In this document: one piece after another, positions 8,398-16,834 of the stretch
Numbering within the stretch: position 1 is the first letter of the stretch
How the letters are laid out: each line of letters opens with the position of its first letter
Assembly: GCA_038237895.1 (NCBI GenBank)
Contig: JBBRYE010000065.1
Location: 1-19,270 of the forward strand
Length of the DNA: 19,270 nucleotides
DNA from: Pseudopedobacter sp038237895
GTDB lineage: Bacteria; Bacteroidota; Bacteroidia; Sphingobacteriales; Sphingobacteriaceae
Direction: 5' to 3'
Translations under genes and position numbers: made by a program
Notes under the pieces: model-generated
What the model saw: the letters and a program-made list of their open reading frames with translations, nothing else
The model's database searches: none
What the model was told of the DNA's origin: nothing

Positions 8398-9888
8398 TTA
8401 CTTATAATAAACCTCATTCCATCTCAACTCATTCTTAAATTGGTCTATCTTAGTGTCTTTACCAATTCTTAAGTATTCTAAGTTAGCAATATCAGCAAAA
8501 TCCTGTAAATGTGCCGAAGTTAAATTTTGGCTATATACTGTATGGTGCGCACCACCTGCATAAATCCAAGCCGCACAACCCGTTTTCATATCGGGTAATG
8601 GTTTCCATAAAACCCGGGCTACTGGTAAATTAGGCAAATCATGCGTAGGCTCTATGGCTTCAACTTCATTAACAATTAGCCTAAATCTATTGCCCATATC
8701 AATCATAGAAGCATTTAAAGCATTACCACCAGCAACATTAAATACCAATCGTACTGGGTCTGCTTTGCCTCCAATTCCCAAAGAATGAATTTCTACTTTT
8801 GGTTTACCATTGGCAATAGATTCATCAATTTCTAACATGTGCGAACCTAAAACTAAAGAATTTTCTGGGTTAAAATGATAGGTATAATCTTCCATAAAAG
8901 CATTACCGCCCGCTAATCCACTTCCCATTACTTTACAAGCTCTTACTAATGCCGCGGTTTTCCAATCACCTTCACCAGCAAAGCCATAGCCTTTATTCAT
9001 TAACCTTTGGGCAGCAATTCCTGGTAGCTGAATCATGCCATGCAAATCCTCAAAAGTATCTGTAAATCCTTTAAAATTTCCATCTTTTAAAAACTGATGA
9101 ATACCCAATTCTATTTTTGCTGCATCAATTAATGATTGATGAGACTTACCACCTTTTCTTAACGAATCTACAATGGTATAACTGTCCTCATATTCACTAA
9201 TTAAAGTAGCAATTTCAGCATCGCTAACAGAATCAATTACTTTTACCAAATCACCAACACCATATGTATTTACTGAGTATCCAAACTTTAACTCAGCTTC
9301 TACTTTATCCCCTTCGGTAACGGCAACATAGCGCATATTATCTCCAAATCTGGCAAACTTTGCGCCTTGCCAATCGTTCCAACCTGCCGCAGCCCTTGTC
9401 CAAGTTGCAATTTCTAATAATGCTTCAGCGTCTTGCCAATGCCCAACAACCACTTTTCTGTTCAAACGCATTCTGGTAACCATAAAACCAAACTCTCTAT
9501 CGCCATGTGCGCTTTGGTTTAGGTTCATGAAATCCATATCAATACTATCCCAAGGGATATCTCGGTTAAATTGCGTATGTAAATGCAGTAAAGGTTTTTT
9601 CAAGATACTTAATCCTCTAATCCACATTTTAGCAGGAGAGAAGGTGTGCATCCAAGTAATAATCCCTATACAATTGGTAGCAACGTTAGCTTCCTGAATG
9701 ATTTGATAAATCTCTTCGGTACTTTTTACTGTTGGTTTAAATATAACTTGAACAGGAATAACTGATGCTGCATTTAAAGATTGTGCAATTTCTTGCGAAT
9801 GTACAGCTACCTGTTTTAGGGTTTCTGCTCCGTATAAATCTTGGCTTCCAGTAATAAACCAAACTTCTAATTTTTTTAAATCTATCAT
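8398..9888 (-). CDS. araA: L-arabinose isomerase
   Basis: AraA converts L-arabinose to L-ribulose in the cytoplasm, the first step of bacterial arabinose catabolism, using a divalent metal. The 496-residue length fits the family (about 500). The N-terminus (EVWFITGSQDLYG, 8-20) and TWMHTFSPAKMWI (78-90) are characteristic. The metal and catalytic residues fall where expected: Glu306 in GEGDWKT, Glu333 in FMEDYTYH, His350 in GSHMLEID, and His448/449 in GGAHHTVYS. It is the last gene of a minus-strand araB-araD-araA set, 31 bp after araD. The ATG follows an A/T-rich leader without a Shine-Dalgarno. No truncation or missing key residue is seen, so the gene looks fully functional. Confidence 0.98.
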   Translation of the reverse strand: MIDLKKLEVWFITGSQDLYGAETLKQVAVHSQEIAQSLNAASVIPVQVIFKPTVKSTEEIYQIIQEANVATNCIGIITWMHTFSPAKMWIRGLSILKKPLLHLHTQFNRDIPWDSIDMDFMNLNQSAHGDREFGFMVTRMRLNRKVVVGHWQDAEALLEIATWTRAAAGWNDWQGAKFARFGDNMRYVAVTEGDKVEAELKFGYSVNTYGVGDLVKVIDSVSDAEIATLISEYEDSYTIVDSLRKGGKSHQSLIDAAKIELGIHQFLKDGNFKGFTDTFEDLHGMIQLPGIAAQRLMNKGYGFAGEGDWKTAALVRACKVMGSGLAGGNAFMEDYTYHFNPENSLVLGSHMLEIDESIANGKPKVEIHSLGIGGKADPVRLVFNVAGGNALNASMIDMGNRFRLIVNEVEAIEPTHDLPNLPVARVLWKPLPDMKTGCAAWIYAGGAHHTVYSQNLTSAHLQDFADIANLEYLRIGKDTKIDQFKNELRWNEVYYK

Positions 9889-9919
9889 AGGTTTCTATTT
9901 TTTTTATTTTTAATGATGA

Positions 9920-10618
9920 TTATTGGCCGTAATAACTATCAGCACCGTGTTTACGATCGTAGTGTTTCTTAATTAACGAGTTTTTTAATCGTGATACATT
10001 TGGTGAAATCTGCTCGGTCAGGAATGCCATTTGTGCCACTGTTTCTAAAACCGCACTATTATAAACTGCTTTATTTGCTGTTTTGCCCCATGTAAAAGGC
10101 GCATGATTACCCACTAAAATCATTTCTACTTCTTTGTAGCTTAATCCTTTTTCTGTTAAATGATTCATGATTTGAAAGCCAGTTTCATATTCGTAATTAC
10201 CTTCAATCATTTTATCATCCATTGGGGGCGCACACGGAATATCTACTGTTAAATGGTCGGCGTGGGTGGTTCCATAAATCGGAATATCACGTTGACTTTG
10301 CGCCCAAGCTGTTCCGTAATTAGAGTGAGTGTGTACAATTCCGCCAATATTTGCCCAATGCTTGTATAATACAGCATGTGTTTGGGTATCTGATGATGGT
10401 CTTAAATCTCCTTCAATAGTTATACCATCAAAATCTACAATCACCATTTTTTCTACAGATAAATCTTCATAAGGTACACCACTTGGCTTAATGGCAAATA
10501 CACCTAAACTTTTATCAGCAGCGCTTACATTACCAAAAGTAAAAAGCACTAAACCCAGTTTTGGTAGTTGCATATTTGCTAAATAAGCTTCTTCTTTTAT
10601 ATGTTGATATTTACTCAT
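9920..10618 (-). CDS. araD: L-ribulose-5-phosphate 4-epimerase
   Basis: AraD epimerises L-ribulose-5-phosphate to D-xylulose-5-phosphate, feeding the pentose phosphate pathway. It belongs to the class II aldolase/adducin fold, and its 232 residues match the family. The zinc ligands are visible as HTH (His96, His98) and His172 in GNHAPFTWG. SSDTQTH (75-81) holds the conserved Asp77, and KPSGVPYEDL (44-53) the phosphate-binding loop. Related fuculose aldolases (FucA) share the fold, but the flanking araB and araA and the close match to AraD motifs settle the call. It begins 6 bp after araB, so translation is probably coupled. Confidence 0.97.
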   Translation of the reverse strand: MSKYQHIKEEAYLANMQLPKLGLVLFTFGNVSAADKSLGVFAIKPSGVPYEDLSVEKMVIVDFDGITIEGDLRPSSDTQTHAVLYKHWANIGGIVHTHSNYGTAWAQSQRDIPIYGTTHADHLTVDIPCAPPMDDKMIEGNYEYETGFQIMNHLTEKGLSYKEVEMILVGNHAPFTWGKTANKAVYNSAVLETVAQMAFLTEQISPNVSRLKNSLIKKHYDRKHGADSYYGQ

Positions 10619-10624
10619 ACTCTA

Positions 10625-12292
10625 TTAATTAAGCTCAATGGCTTCACCCATTTTTATATACTTTTTGTAACGCTCGGCATAAATTTTTGCCTTTTCAGGC
10701 TGAGGCTCATAAACGGCATCAAAACCTTGGCCCATTGCTTTCATCGCATATTCTACTTTTGGATAAACTCCAGCAACTGTTGCAGCAAACATTGCCGCTC
10801 CTAAAGCACAAGTTTGCTCAGAATTATGGATTTTTATAGGCATATTCATCACATCAGCCATCATTTGCATAATAAAAGGAGATTTTTTTGCTACTCCGCC
10901 TAAGCCAATTAGTCCCTTTACGGGGATTCCTTGTTGGTTAAATCTATCTACAATTCTTTTAGCACCAAAACAAGTGGCTTCTACCAAAGCTCTGAAGATT
11001 GCTGGTGCATCAGTTCCTAAATTCAATCCAAAAATTGCACCTTTTAAAAGTTGATTTGCATCTGGCGTTCTGCGTCCGTTTAACCAATCAATCCCTAATT
11101 CATTTTGGGTGGTAAGCTCAATTTTATTTGCTTTCTCACTTAAAAGAATAATAATTTTATCCTGAATTTCATTTGCTAATTTTTCTGCTGTTGCTTTATC
11201 AACGGTTTCTGAATTCTTCAAAATCTCCTGTAAAGGCCAAGCTAAAATATTTTTAAACCACGCATAAGTATCTCCAAAAGCAGATTGTCCGGCTTCAAAT
11301 CCAATCATACCTGGTATTACAGAACCGTTAACCTGTCCGCAAATGCCATTTACTAAAGTTTTACCAACTTCATCAATTGGGGCAACCAACATATCGCAGG
11401 TTGATGTTCCCATTACTTTACTTAAATAGTAAGGTTCAATTTGTCCTCCAACAGCACCCATATGTGCATCAAAAGCACCAATTCCTATTTTAACATTTGT
11501 GCTTAAACCAAGTTTTTGAGCCCAATCTGCACATAAACTGCCAACGCTTTGGTCGGCAGGGAAGGCTTCATTTCCAATTCTTTCTGTAAAACCATCTAAT
11601 AGTGGGTCTAATGATTTAAAGAAATCATTTGGAGGATAACCACCAAATTCAGCAGCGAATAAACCTTTATGCCCGGCAGAACAAACACCTCTTTTAATTT
11701 CTCTGGCATCAGTTCCTCCGCTTAATACAAACGGAATCCAATCACATTGCTCAACCCAAGAGTAGCAAGCATTTTTTACATTTTCATCTGTTCTTAAAAT
11801 GTGTAATAACTTAGCCCAAAACCATTCAGAAGAATAAATACCACCAACGTATTGTAAGTAATTAATGTCGAACTTTTTGGCGTGTTGATTAATTTCTGTA
11901 GCTTCTTTAACAGAAGTATGGTCTTTCCAAAGCACAAACATCGCATTTGGATTTTCCTCAAATGCAGGAAGTAAAGCTAATGGAGTACCAAATTTGTTTA
12001 CTGCAACAGGTGTAGAGCCCGTAGTATCAATAGAAATGGCTTTAACATTTTCAGATAAATCATTCCCAATTTGAGCTAGACAATCTTTAATGGTATGCTC
12101 TAATCCTGCTAAATAATCTTTAGGATGTTGCCTAAATTGGCTTTTAGTGGCGTCGCAATATTTATTTTCTTTCCATTGAGGGTAATAAAAAATAGACGAT
12201 GCCAATTCATTTCCGTTTGTTGCATCAACAATAATAGATCTTACAGAATCAGTTCCGTAATCAACTCCAATAACTAAAGGATGGTGTTCCAT
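10625..12292 (-). CDS. araB: L-ribulokinase
   Basis: AraB phosphorylates L-ribulose with ATP to L-ribulose-5-phosphate. This 555-residue member of the FGGY carbohydrate kinase family (E. coli AraB is 566) shows the N-terminal ATPase motif GVDYGTDSVRSIIVD (9-23), SIDTTGSTPVAV, a GTSTCDM segment, and the C-terminal FGGY signature region around LIGLGGVAKKSPFIMQMMAD with NSEQTCALGAAMFAA. It is the first gene of the minus-strand araBDA set. The 130-bp upstream gap to araR contains an imperfect palindrome (12357-12371) that is the likely AraR operator. No defect is seen. Confidence 0.97.
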   Translation of the reverse strand: MEHHPLVIGVDYGTDSVRSIIVDATNGNELASSIFYYPQWKENKYCDATKSQFRQHPKDYLAGLEHTIKDCLAQIGNDLSENVKAISIDTTGSTPVAVNKFGTPLALLPAFEENPNAMFVLWKDHTSVKEATEINQHAKKFDINYLQYVGGIYSSEWFWAKLLHILRTDENVKNACYSWVEQCDWIPFVLSGGTDAREIKRGVCSAGHKGLFAAEFGGYPPNDFFKSLDPLLDGFTERIGNEAFPADQSVGSLCADWAQKLGLSTNVKIGIGAFDAHMGAVGGQIEPYYLSKVMGTSTCDMLVAPIDEVGKTLVNGICGQVNGSVIPGMIGFEAGQSAFGDTYAWFKNILAWPLQEILKNSETVDKATAEKLANEIQDKIIILLSEKANKIELTTQNELGIDWLNGRRTPDANQLLKGAIFGLNLGTDAPAIFRALVEATCFGAKRIVDRFNQQGIPVKGLIGLGGVAKKSPFIMQMMADVMNMPIKIHNSEQTCALGAAMFAATVAGVYPKVEYAMKAMGQGFDAVYEPQPEKAKIYAERYKKYIKMGEAIELN

Positions 12293-12356
12293 TTTTTAAA
12301 ATTCTTAGGCAGACTAAGACAGGTTTTAATGATTAATTTTGTTCAGTTTTATAATG

Positions 12357-12371
12357 GTGTCAAATTAACAC
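12357..12371. promoter_or_regulatory. Candidate AraR operator upstream of araB
   Basis: The minus strand reads GTGTTAATTTGACAC, with 6 of 7 arm positions symmetric, 65 bp before the araB start. The 13-bp core TGTTAATTTGACA differs by one base from a site before galM (14414-14426). It overlaps TTAATTTG (12361-12368), which resembles a Bacteroidota -7 element at 7 of 8 positions, although the nearest TTG lies 25 bp upstream, longer than usual. Repressor binding here would block araBDA transcription. The link to AraR is inferred from position and repetition. Confidence 0.55.
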
Positions 12372-12422
12372 TTATTATTTAATAATAAAAAACCAACGCT
12401 ACAAAAACTTTAATTTTTTAGA

Positions 12423-13130
12423 TTATGCTATTAGGTTTTGTGGGTTTGGAATAAGGTTTAAAAAAGCTTGAAATTTATCTTGATATTGGGTTTTATCTAA
12501 ATGATAATAAAATGCACCTTTTTTAGAATTGTCTTTATCTTTTTCTTTTTGTTTCACCAATAAGCCTGTTGATAGCAACTTTCTACTAAAATTTCGTTTA
12601 TCAAATTGGGTTTCGTAAATACCCTCATACAAGCTCAATAATTGTGGAATGGTAAACTTATATGGTAAAAGTTCAAACAAAATTGGGTGTAATGCTGCTT
12701 TGTATCTTAATCTTTTTTTCGCCTGATTAATCATTTCTTGGTGGTCAAAAATAAGACTTGGAATATCCTTAACTAAAAACCATTCAGGGTGGTAATCATC
12801 ACTTAGTTGTTTTTCATATTTATGAATATCTATTAAAGCAAAATAACTTATAGAAACAGTTCTTTCTATTGGATCTCGTTTAGGGTTGCCAAAAACTTGT
12901 AATTGCTCTAAATAAATACCTTCTAAGCCTGTTAATTGATTTAAAACTCGGTTTGCAGCTTGGTTAGGGTCTTCATTATTACCAACAAATCCTCCCAATA
13001 AACTCCACTTTCCTTTTTCTGGTTCAAATGCTCTTTTGATGAGCAAAACTTTTAAATTTTGCCCATCAAAACCAAAAACGATACAATCTACAGCCAATAA
13101 AACACGAGATTGACCAACATACTTTGACAT
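12423..13130 (-). CDS. araR: Nudix-related transcriptional regulator of arabinose use (AraR type)
   Basis: This 235-residue protein has an N-terminal Nudix-like domain (about 8-140) and a C-terminal winged-helix DNA-binding domain (about 145-215, FTIPQLLSLYEGIYE and FSRKLLSTGLLVK). The Nudix box keeps GGFVG and TGL, but the catalytic glutamates of the REUXEE core are replaced (Val62, Gln65, Leu66 after Arg61), so it should not hydrolyse nucleotides. This fits the NrtR-like regulators, where the domain serves as a ligand sensor. In Bacteroides, AraR of this class represses arabinose genes and responds to L-arabinose. Its position between galM and araB supports that role here. It starts 44 bp after the galM stop and may be co-transcribed with galM. 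The exact effector in this organism is inferred. Confidence 0.88.
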   Translation of the reverse strand: MSKYVGQSRVLLAVDCIVFGFDGQNLKVLLIKRAFEPEKGKWSLLGGFVGNNEDPNQAANRVLNQLTGLEGIYLEQLQVFGNPKRDPIERTVSISYFALIDIHKYEKQLSDDYHPEWFLVKDIPSLIFDHQEMINQAKKRLRYKAALHPILFELLPYKFTIPQLLSLYEGIYETQFDKRNFSRKLLSTGLLVKQKEKDKDNSKKGAFYYHLDKTQYQDKFQAFLNLIPNPQNLIA

Positions 13131-13174
13131 CTATTTAAGCAATGAAATTAGTTTAAACCCAGTTAAAATTTTTA

Positions 13175-14341
13175 TCATCTGTTAGAAAATTTATAAATTG
13201 AAATAGTGTGAAATTGCTGTCCGGGAATTAATAAAGTACTAGGGAAATTAGATTGGTTTGGTGAATTTGGATAATGCTGAGTTTCTAAACAAAACGCAGT
13301 TCTATAATCATCCTTTTTACCGCTTTTAAAATTGTTAACACCATTCATAAAATTGCCTGAGTAAAATTGAATTCCGGGTTCTTGAGTATATACATCCATT
13401 ATAATCTCTGTTAAATCTCCTTTTACTGTAGCAGCATGTGTCATATCTAATCCTTTTTCACCACTCAATACATAATTATGATCGTATCCTTTTCCATTTA
13501 TCAATTGCTCATCTTTATCATTAATTCTTAAACCAATTTTTGTTGGCTTATTAAAATCGAACGGAGTATTTGCAACAGGCTGTAATTTACCTGTAGGTAT
13601 TAAAGTAGTATCAATAGGAGTAAAATAGTTAGCATAAATTTGTAAATCATGATTAATAATGGTTCCATTTCCTTCACCATTTAAATTGAAGTAAGCATGA
13701 TTAGTTAGATTTAAAACTGTTTTTTTATCAGTTGTAGCATTGTACTCAATTTTTAATTCGTTATCATCTGTTAAACTGTAAATTACTTTTACGTTTAAGT
13801 TGCCAGGGTAGCCTTCTTCTAAATCTTTACTTAAATAGTTTAATTCTAAAGTGGTTTTGTTTATTAATTTAGCATCCCAAATTACATAATGGAAGCCCAT
13901 TTTACCACCATGAAGTGTGTTTATACCATTATTAATTGATGATGTAAAGGTTTTACCATCAATTTTGAATTGTCCTTTAGCAATCCTGTTACCATATCTT
14001 CCTATAATAGCGCCATAATAAGGATCGGTTGATTTTTTAATACTTTGCAAATCTTTCATCCCAACCACAACGTCAACCATTTTTCCATCTTTTTTAGGCA
14101 CCAATAAGCTTAAAACTCGTCCTCCAAAGTTGGTTATAGTTGCTTTCATTCCCTTACTATTTTCTAAGGTGTATAGCTTTACTGCTTTTCCATTAAGCGT
14201 GGTTTCAAAAGTTGTAGAATCTAAATGTGAAACTGTTGAACTATCAGAAGTTTGATTTTCTGTTGTTTTATTTTTTTGTTGACAAGAAATGGTTGCAAAA
14301 GATATTGCACTAACAATGAGGATTTTTAGGCTACTTTTCAT
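13175..14341 (-). CDS. galM: Aldose 1-epimerase (mutarotase), predicted lipoprotein
   Basis: GalM interconverts alpha and beta anomers of aldoses. This 388-residue protein has the catalytic pair expected for the family: His215 in LTNHAYFNLNG and Glu353 in FCLETQHYPNSPN. HGG at 144-146 and GYDHNYVL (Asp287) line the sugar site. Unlike the cytosolic E. coli enzyme it begins with a lipoprotein-type signal (MKSSLKILIVSAISFATISC, Cys20) followed by a polar linker of about 25 residues. It is therefore probably anchored in the envelope and acts on sugars before uptake. The gene precedes araR and the ara operon on the same strand, suggesting a role in arabinose or related sugar processing. A promoter with an operator-like palindrome lies upstream. 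Confidence 0.95.
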   Translation of the reverse strand: MKSSLKILIVSAISFATISCQQKNKTTENQTSDSSTVSHLDSTTFETTLNGKAVKLYTLENSKGMKATITNFGGRVLSLLVPKKDGKMVDVVVGMKDLQSIKKSTDPYYGAIIGRYGNRIAKGQFKIDGKTFTSSINNGINTLHGGKMGFHYVIWDAKLINKTTLELNYLSKDLEEGYPGNLNVKVIYSLTDDNELKIEYNATTDKKTVLNLTNHAYFNLNGEGNGTIINHDLQIYANYFTPIDTTLIPTGKLQPVANTPFDFNKPTKIGLRINDKDEQLINGKGYDHNYVLSGEKGLDMTHAATVKGDLTEIIMDVYTQEPGIQFYSGNFMNGVNNFKSGKKDDYRTAFCLETQHYPNSPNQSNFPSTLLIPGQQFHTISIYKFSNR

Positions 14342-14397
14342 TTTTTTATAATTTATAGTGGTTTATGAGTAGTTTTTGGCTCTACTTAATTAAAAAT

Positions 14398-14427
14398 CTA
14401 AAGTAGTATAAATTGTTATTTTGACAA
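14398..14427 (-). promoter_or_regulatory. Probable galM promoter (Bacteroidota type)
   Basis: On the minus strand TTG (14427-14425), a 19-base spacer and TACTTTAG (14405-14398) match the Bacteroidota consensus TTG-N17-23-TAnnTTTG with one mismatch in the -7 box. It lies 57 bp before the galM start. The -33 TTG is inside the palindrome 14411-14429, so a bound repressor would occlude it. Confidence 0.55.
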
Positions 14428-14429
14428 TT
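14411..14429. promoter_or_regulatory. Candidate AraR operator upstream of galM
   Basis: AATTGTTA and TGACAATT flank TTT, forming an imperfect 19-bp palindrome (7 of 8 arm positions symmetric). Its core TGTTATTTTGACA (14414-14426) is identical in 12 of 13 bases to the core before araB, and even the asymmetric position is shared. It overlaps the putative -33 element of galM, the arrangement expected for repression. Confidence 0.55.
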
Positions 14430-14548
14430 ATTTTTTAAATATTTTTTTCATTTCATTTTTTATTCAACTTGATGAATTAATTATAATGGCAATTAAACAA
14501 AAATTAGAAAAATGGACTTAATGTTAGTTCTTATGATTTTTAATTCAA

Positions 14549-16618
14549 TTACCATTCTAACTCCTTACGATGATTGTATAAATCTTGCATCCAAGCTTTA
14601 ACTTCAGCAACGGTTCCACTCATAATATAAACAATATAACGGTTATCCCCCGCTACAGTTGGGCTTCTCATTACACTTCTTTGGGCAGTGGTGTTGTTAA
14701 TATACGGACTACCAAATTTTGCCCCTAAAGTAGTGTTAGCAGATATATTTACATGTCTAGAGCTATGTGTTCTTTCTTCACCTGCAAATGTATAATTGAT
14801 GTTTGATAAGTTTTTATTGGTTCCAGCATCAGAATAAGTACCAACCATTAATCCAAATGCTAATTGATTATCTTCAGCGCCTAGAGCGCTTATATTGCCA
14901 CCAAATCCTGATTTTGGATAATTGTAAAAAGTGCCTTCCCCTGTATCTTTTATAAGGCTTTCTCTAGTTTCACTAATAAATAGTTTTCCATTGCCATCAA
15001 AATCAATATTTGCTCGATAAGACATATCTGCGGTTGGGTGGTTTGAAATTATCTCCAACTGAGAGCCTCCACTATTTTTATCAAGAGCTATAGGAGTATG
15101 TAAGTAAGCTGTCCATTTTGCCAGTTCGGCATGTCCTAAAATCCCAAAAGTAACATCTTTTCCAAGTATGATACCTGGTACTAAATCAGGGTGGCTAATG
15201 TTACCTTCGTCTCTCAATACGTTTTTAAAATTCCAATCAAATGGGACAGTTCTTGTTACTAAAGAATTTCCAATGGTATATGCTTGAGCTACTGTATTAC
15301 CTACTTGTCCACGTCCAAATCCAACTTCAGAAGGATTTAATTTATTGGTATAATAGGATAATTGCATCTGTCGGCCAAAATCATTGATATTGACCATTTG
15401 TTTATCTCCATGATACCAATGCCATCCTGCTGCACCATGATCTAGGTTAACACCAAAACGAACTTTACCCGATTTGATATATAGAATATCGTCTAACTTA
15501 TCGCTATCAAATTCATACTCTTGTAACGGTTTTTCACTTCTGGCATAAGCATAACCTAAATTTTTATCAAACTTATAACCATCTAGTTTTTCTGTTGAAA
15601 CGGCTAAAGAATGTAAGCCTGTTTGTTTATTTACTAACCTAATTACTGCTGACATACCGGGGTATTTTTTGGTCCACACAAAACCTATATTATCATCCAA
15701 AACATATCCTTTAGGAGCATCATTAATATCATCTAAATAATCGCCATTATTGGTGTTATAATAGCGATTTATTTTTACCCGATTTGTACCCTCTTTGTTA
15801 GAGAAATAATATATTCTTCCATCTAAACCTTTTTCTGGAGTAGGCTCTGCATCATCTTTAAATTTTGATATATCCTCTACCACACTTTTGTAACCTTTCT
15901 CTGTTTTAATTCTTTGTATAATGTTCATTAAAACTGGCTTAACTTCAAATGTTTTATCACTTAAATCTTCAGTAACAAGCTCAATCTGATCTATTAATAC
16001 TTGGTTTCCTATATTTTTTTCATCTGGTAATAATCTTAATTTTATATTAGTTAAATTACCAATCCATAATTTTTCTTTACTAAAATCTAATGAATGTACA
16101 GCCCATTTATCAGTAACATGTTCAAACGGAATGGTAAAAGATGTGCTTTTTCCTTCAAAAGAGGTGGTTATATCTATGTAAAAAGTGCCTTCTACTTTTT
16201 TATCAGCCTTTATACGTAATCTTAAAATTTTATAAATATCTGTACCAAAATTGTAATTAGCACTAGCTGCCATTTTATCTAATGGAATTTCTATAGAATT
16301 ATTTATAGCTGTAGAAGTTACTTTAACCACACCAATTGCGGCAAGTGTTAAATTGCACTGTTGCTTAATTAAACCAGAAATAGTGTCATCACCATTAACT
16401 AAAGTTACACTATAACCACCTTGAGTAGTAGGAGGGTTTAATTTGTATTGAGGTTTTATTTTTACTAAAATTTCTGTTTGGCTATAAAGTAAATTGGATT
16501 GAACAATTAAATTGCAAACACACAAAATAATGTATTTAAAAGTTTTAATAAACTTTCTTTTTTTGAATGCAGGTGGTTTTAATTTCATGAGTTTTAATTT
16601 TTCTAGTAAAAAAACCAT
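14549..16618 (-). CDS. Large secreted protein of unknown function, possible polysaccharide-active enzyme
   Basis: No family is recognised for the whole 689-residue protein. It has a basic N-terminus and a hydrophobic segment (about 28-46) ending LLYSQ, which looks like a signal peptide. Met11 (start at 16588) gives a more normal signal length and follows an A-rich stretch, so it may be the true start. Residues about 100-215 look like a jelly-roll (carbohydrate-binding-like) module. Residues about 280-360 carry two imperfect repeats (INRYYNTNNGDYL..., VIRLVNKQTGLHSLA..., each ending in a Gly-aromatic strand) that resemble DUF5648-type repeats. The C-terminal ~300 residues contain dense polar/aromatic motifs, such as NLDHGAAGWHWYHGD (391-405) and NDFGRQMQLSYY (412-423), suggestive of an active site. 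There is no T9SS domain. The location beside galM, ara genes and G8 proteins suggests polysaccharide processing (inference). Confidence 0.85.
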   Translation of the reverse strand: MVFLLEKLKLMKLKPPAFKKRKFIKTFKYIILCVCNLIVQSNLLYSQTEILVKIKPQYKLNPPTTQGGYSVTLVNGDDTISGLIKQQCNLTLAAIGVVKVTSTAINNSIEIPLDKMAASANYNFGTDIYKILRLRIKADKKVEGTFYIDITTSFEGKSTSFTIPFEHVTDKWAVHSLDFSKEKLWIGNLTNIKLRLLPDEKNIGNQVLIDQIELVTEDLSDKTFEVKPVLMNIIQRIKTEKGYKSVVEDISKFKDDAEPTPEKGLDGRIYYFSNKEGTNRVKINRYYNTNNGDYLDDINDAPKGYVLDDNIGFVWTKKYPGMSAVIRLVNKQTGLHSLAVSTEKLDGYKFDKNLGYAYARSEKPLQEYEFDSDKLDDILYIKSGKVRFGVNLDHGAAGWHWYHGDKQMVNINDFGRQMQLSYYTNKLNPSEVGFGRGQVGNTVAQAYTIGNSLVTRTVPFDWNFKNVLRDEGNISHPDLVPGIILGKDVTFGILGHAELAKWTAYLHTPIALDKNSGGSQLEIISNHPTADMSYRANIDFDGNGKLFISETRESLIKDTGEGTFYNYPKSGFGGNISALGAEDNQLAFGLMVGTYSDAGTNKNLSNINYTFAGEERTHSSRHVNISANTTLGAKFGSPYINNTTAQRSVMRSPTVAGDNRYIVYIMSGTVAEVKAWMQDLYNHRKELEW

Positions 16619-16647
16619 GTAGAATCTAATTTTTTAACATTAAAAAT

Positions 16648-16676
16648 CAAACACAGTTTTAAATATAACTATGCAA
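16648..16676 (-). promoter_or_regulatory. Possible promoter for the 689-residue protein gene
   Basis: On the minus strand TTG (16676-16674), an 18-base spacer and TGTGTTTG (16655-16648) match the Bacteroidota TTG / TAnnTTTG pattern with one mismatch, 29 bp before the first ATG at 16618. No AraR-like palindrome was found here. The rest of the 16619-16834 divergent spacer shows nothing else clear. Confidence 0.35.
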
Positions 16677-16834
16677 GTATAAGTCTAATAATGAAATGTT
16701 TATTACAGACAGAGCAGGATGCAGGAAATTATTATTTTTATTAAAATTGTGGTTTAACCAATTATTAATATTCTGAAGCATTTTCACTCTTTTTGAGGTG
16801 CTTTATTTTTACTTTAATTAAAGTATTCTGATTA

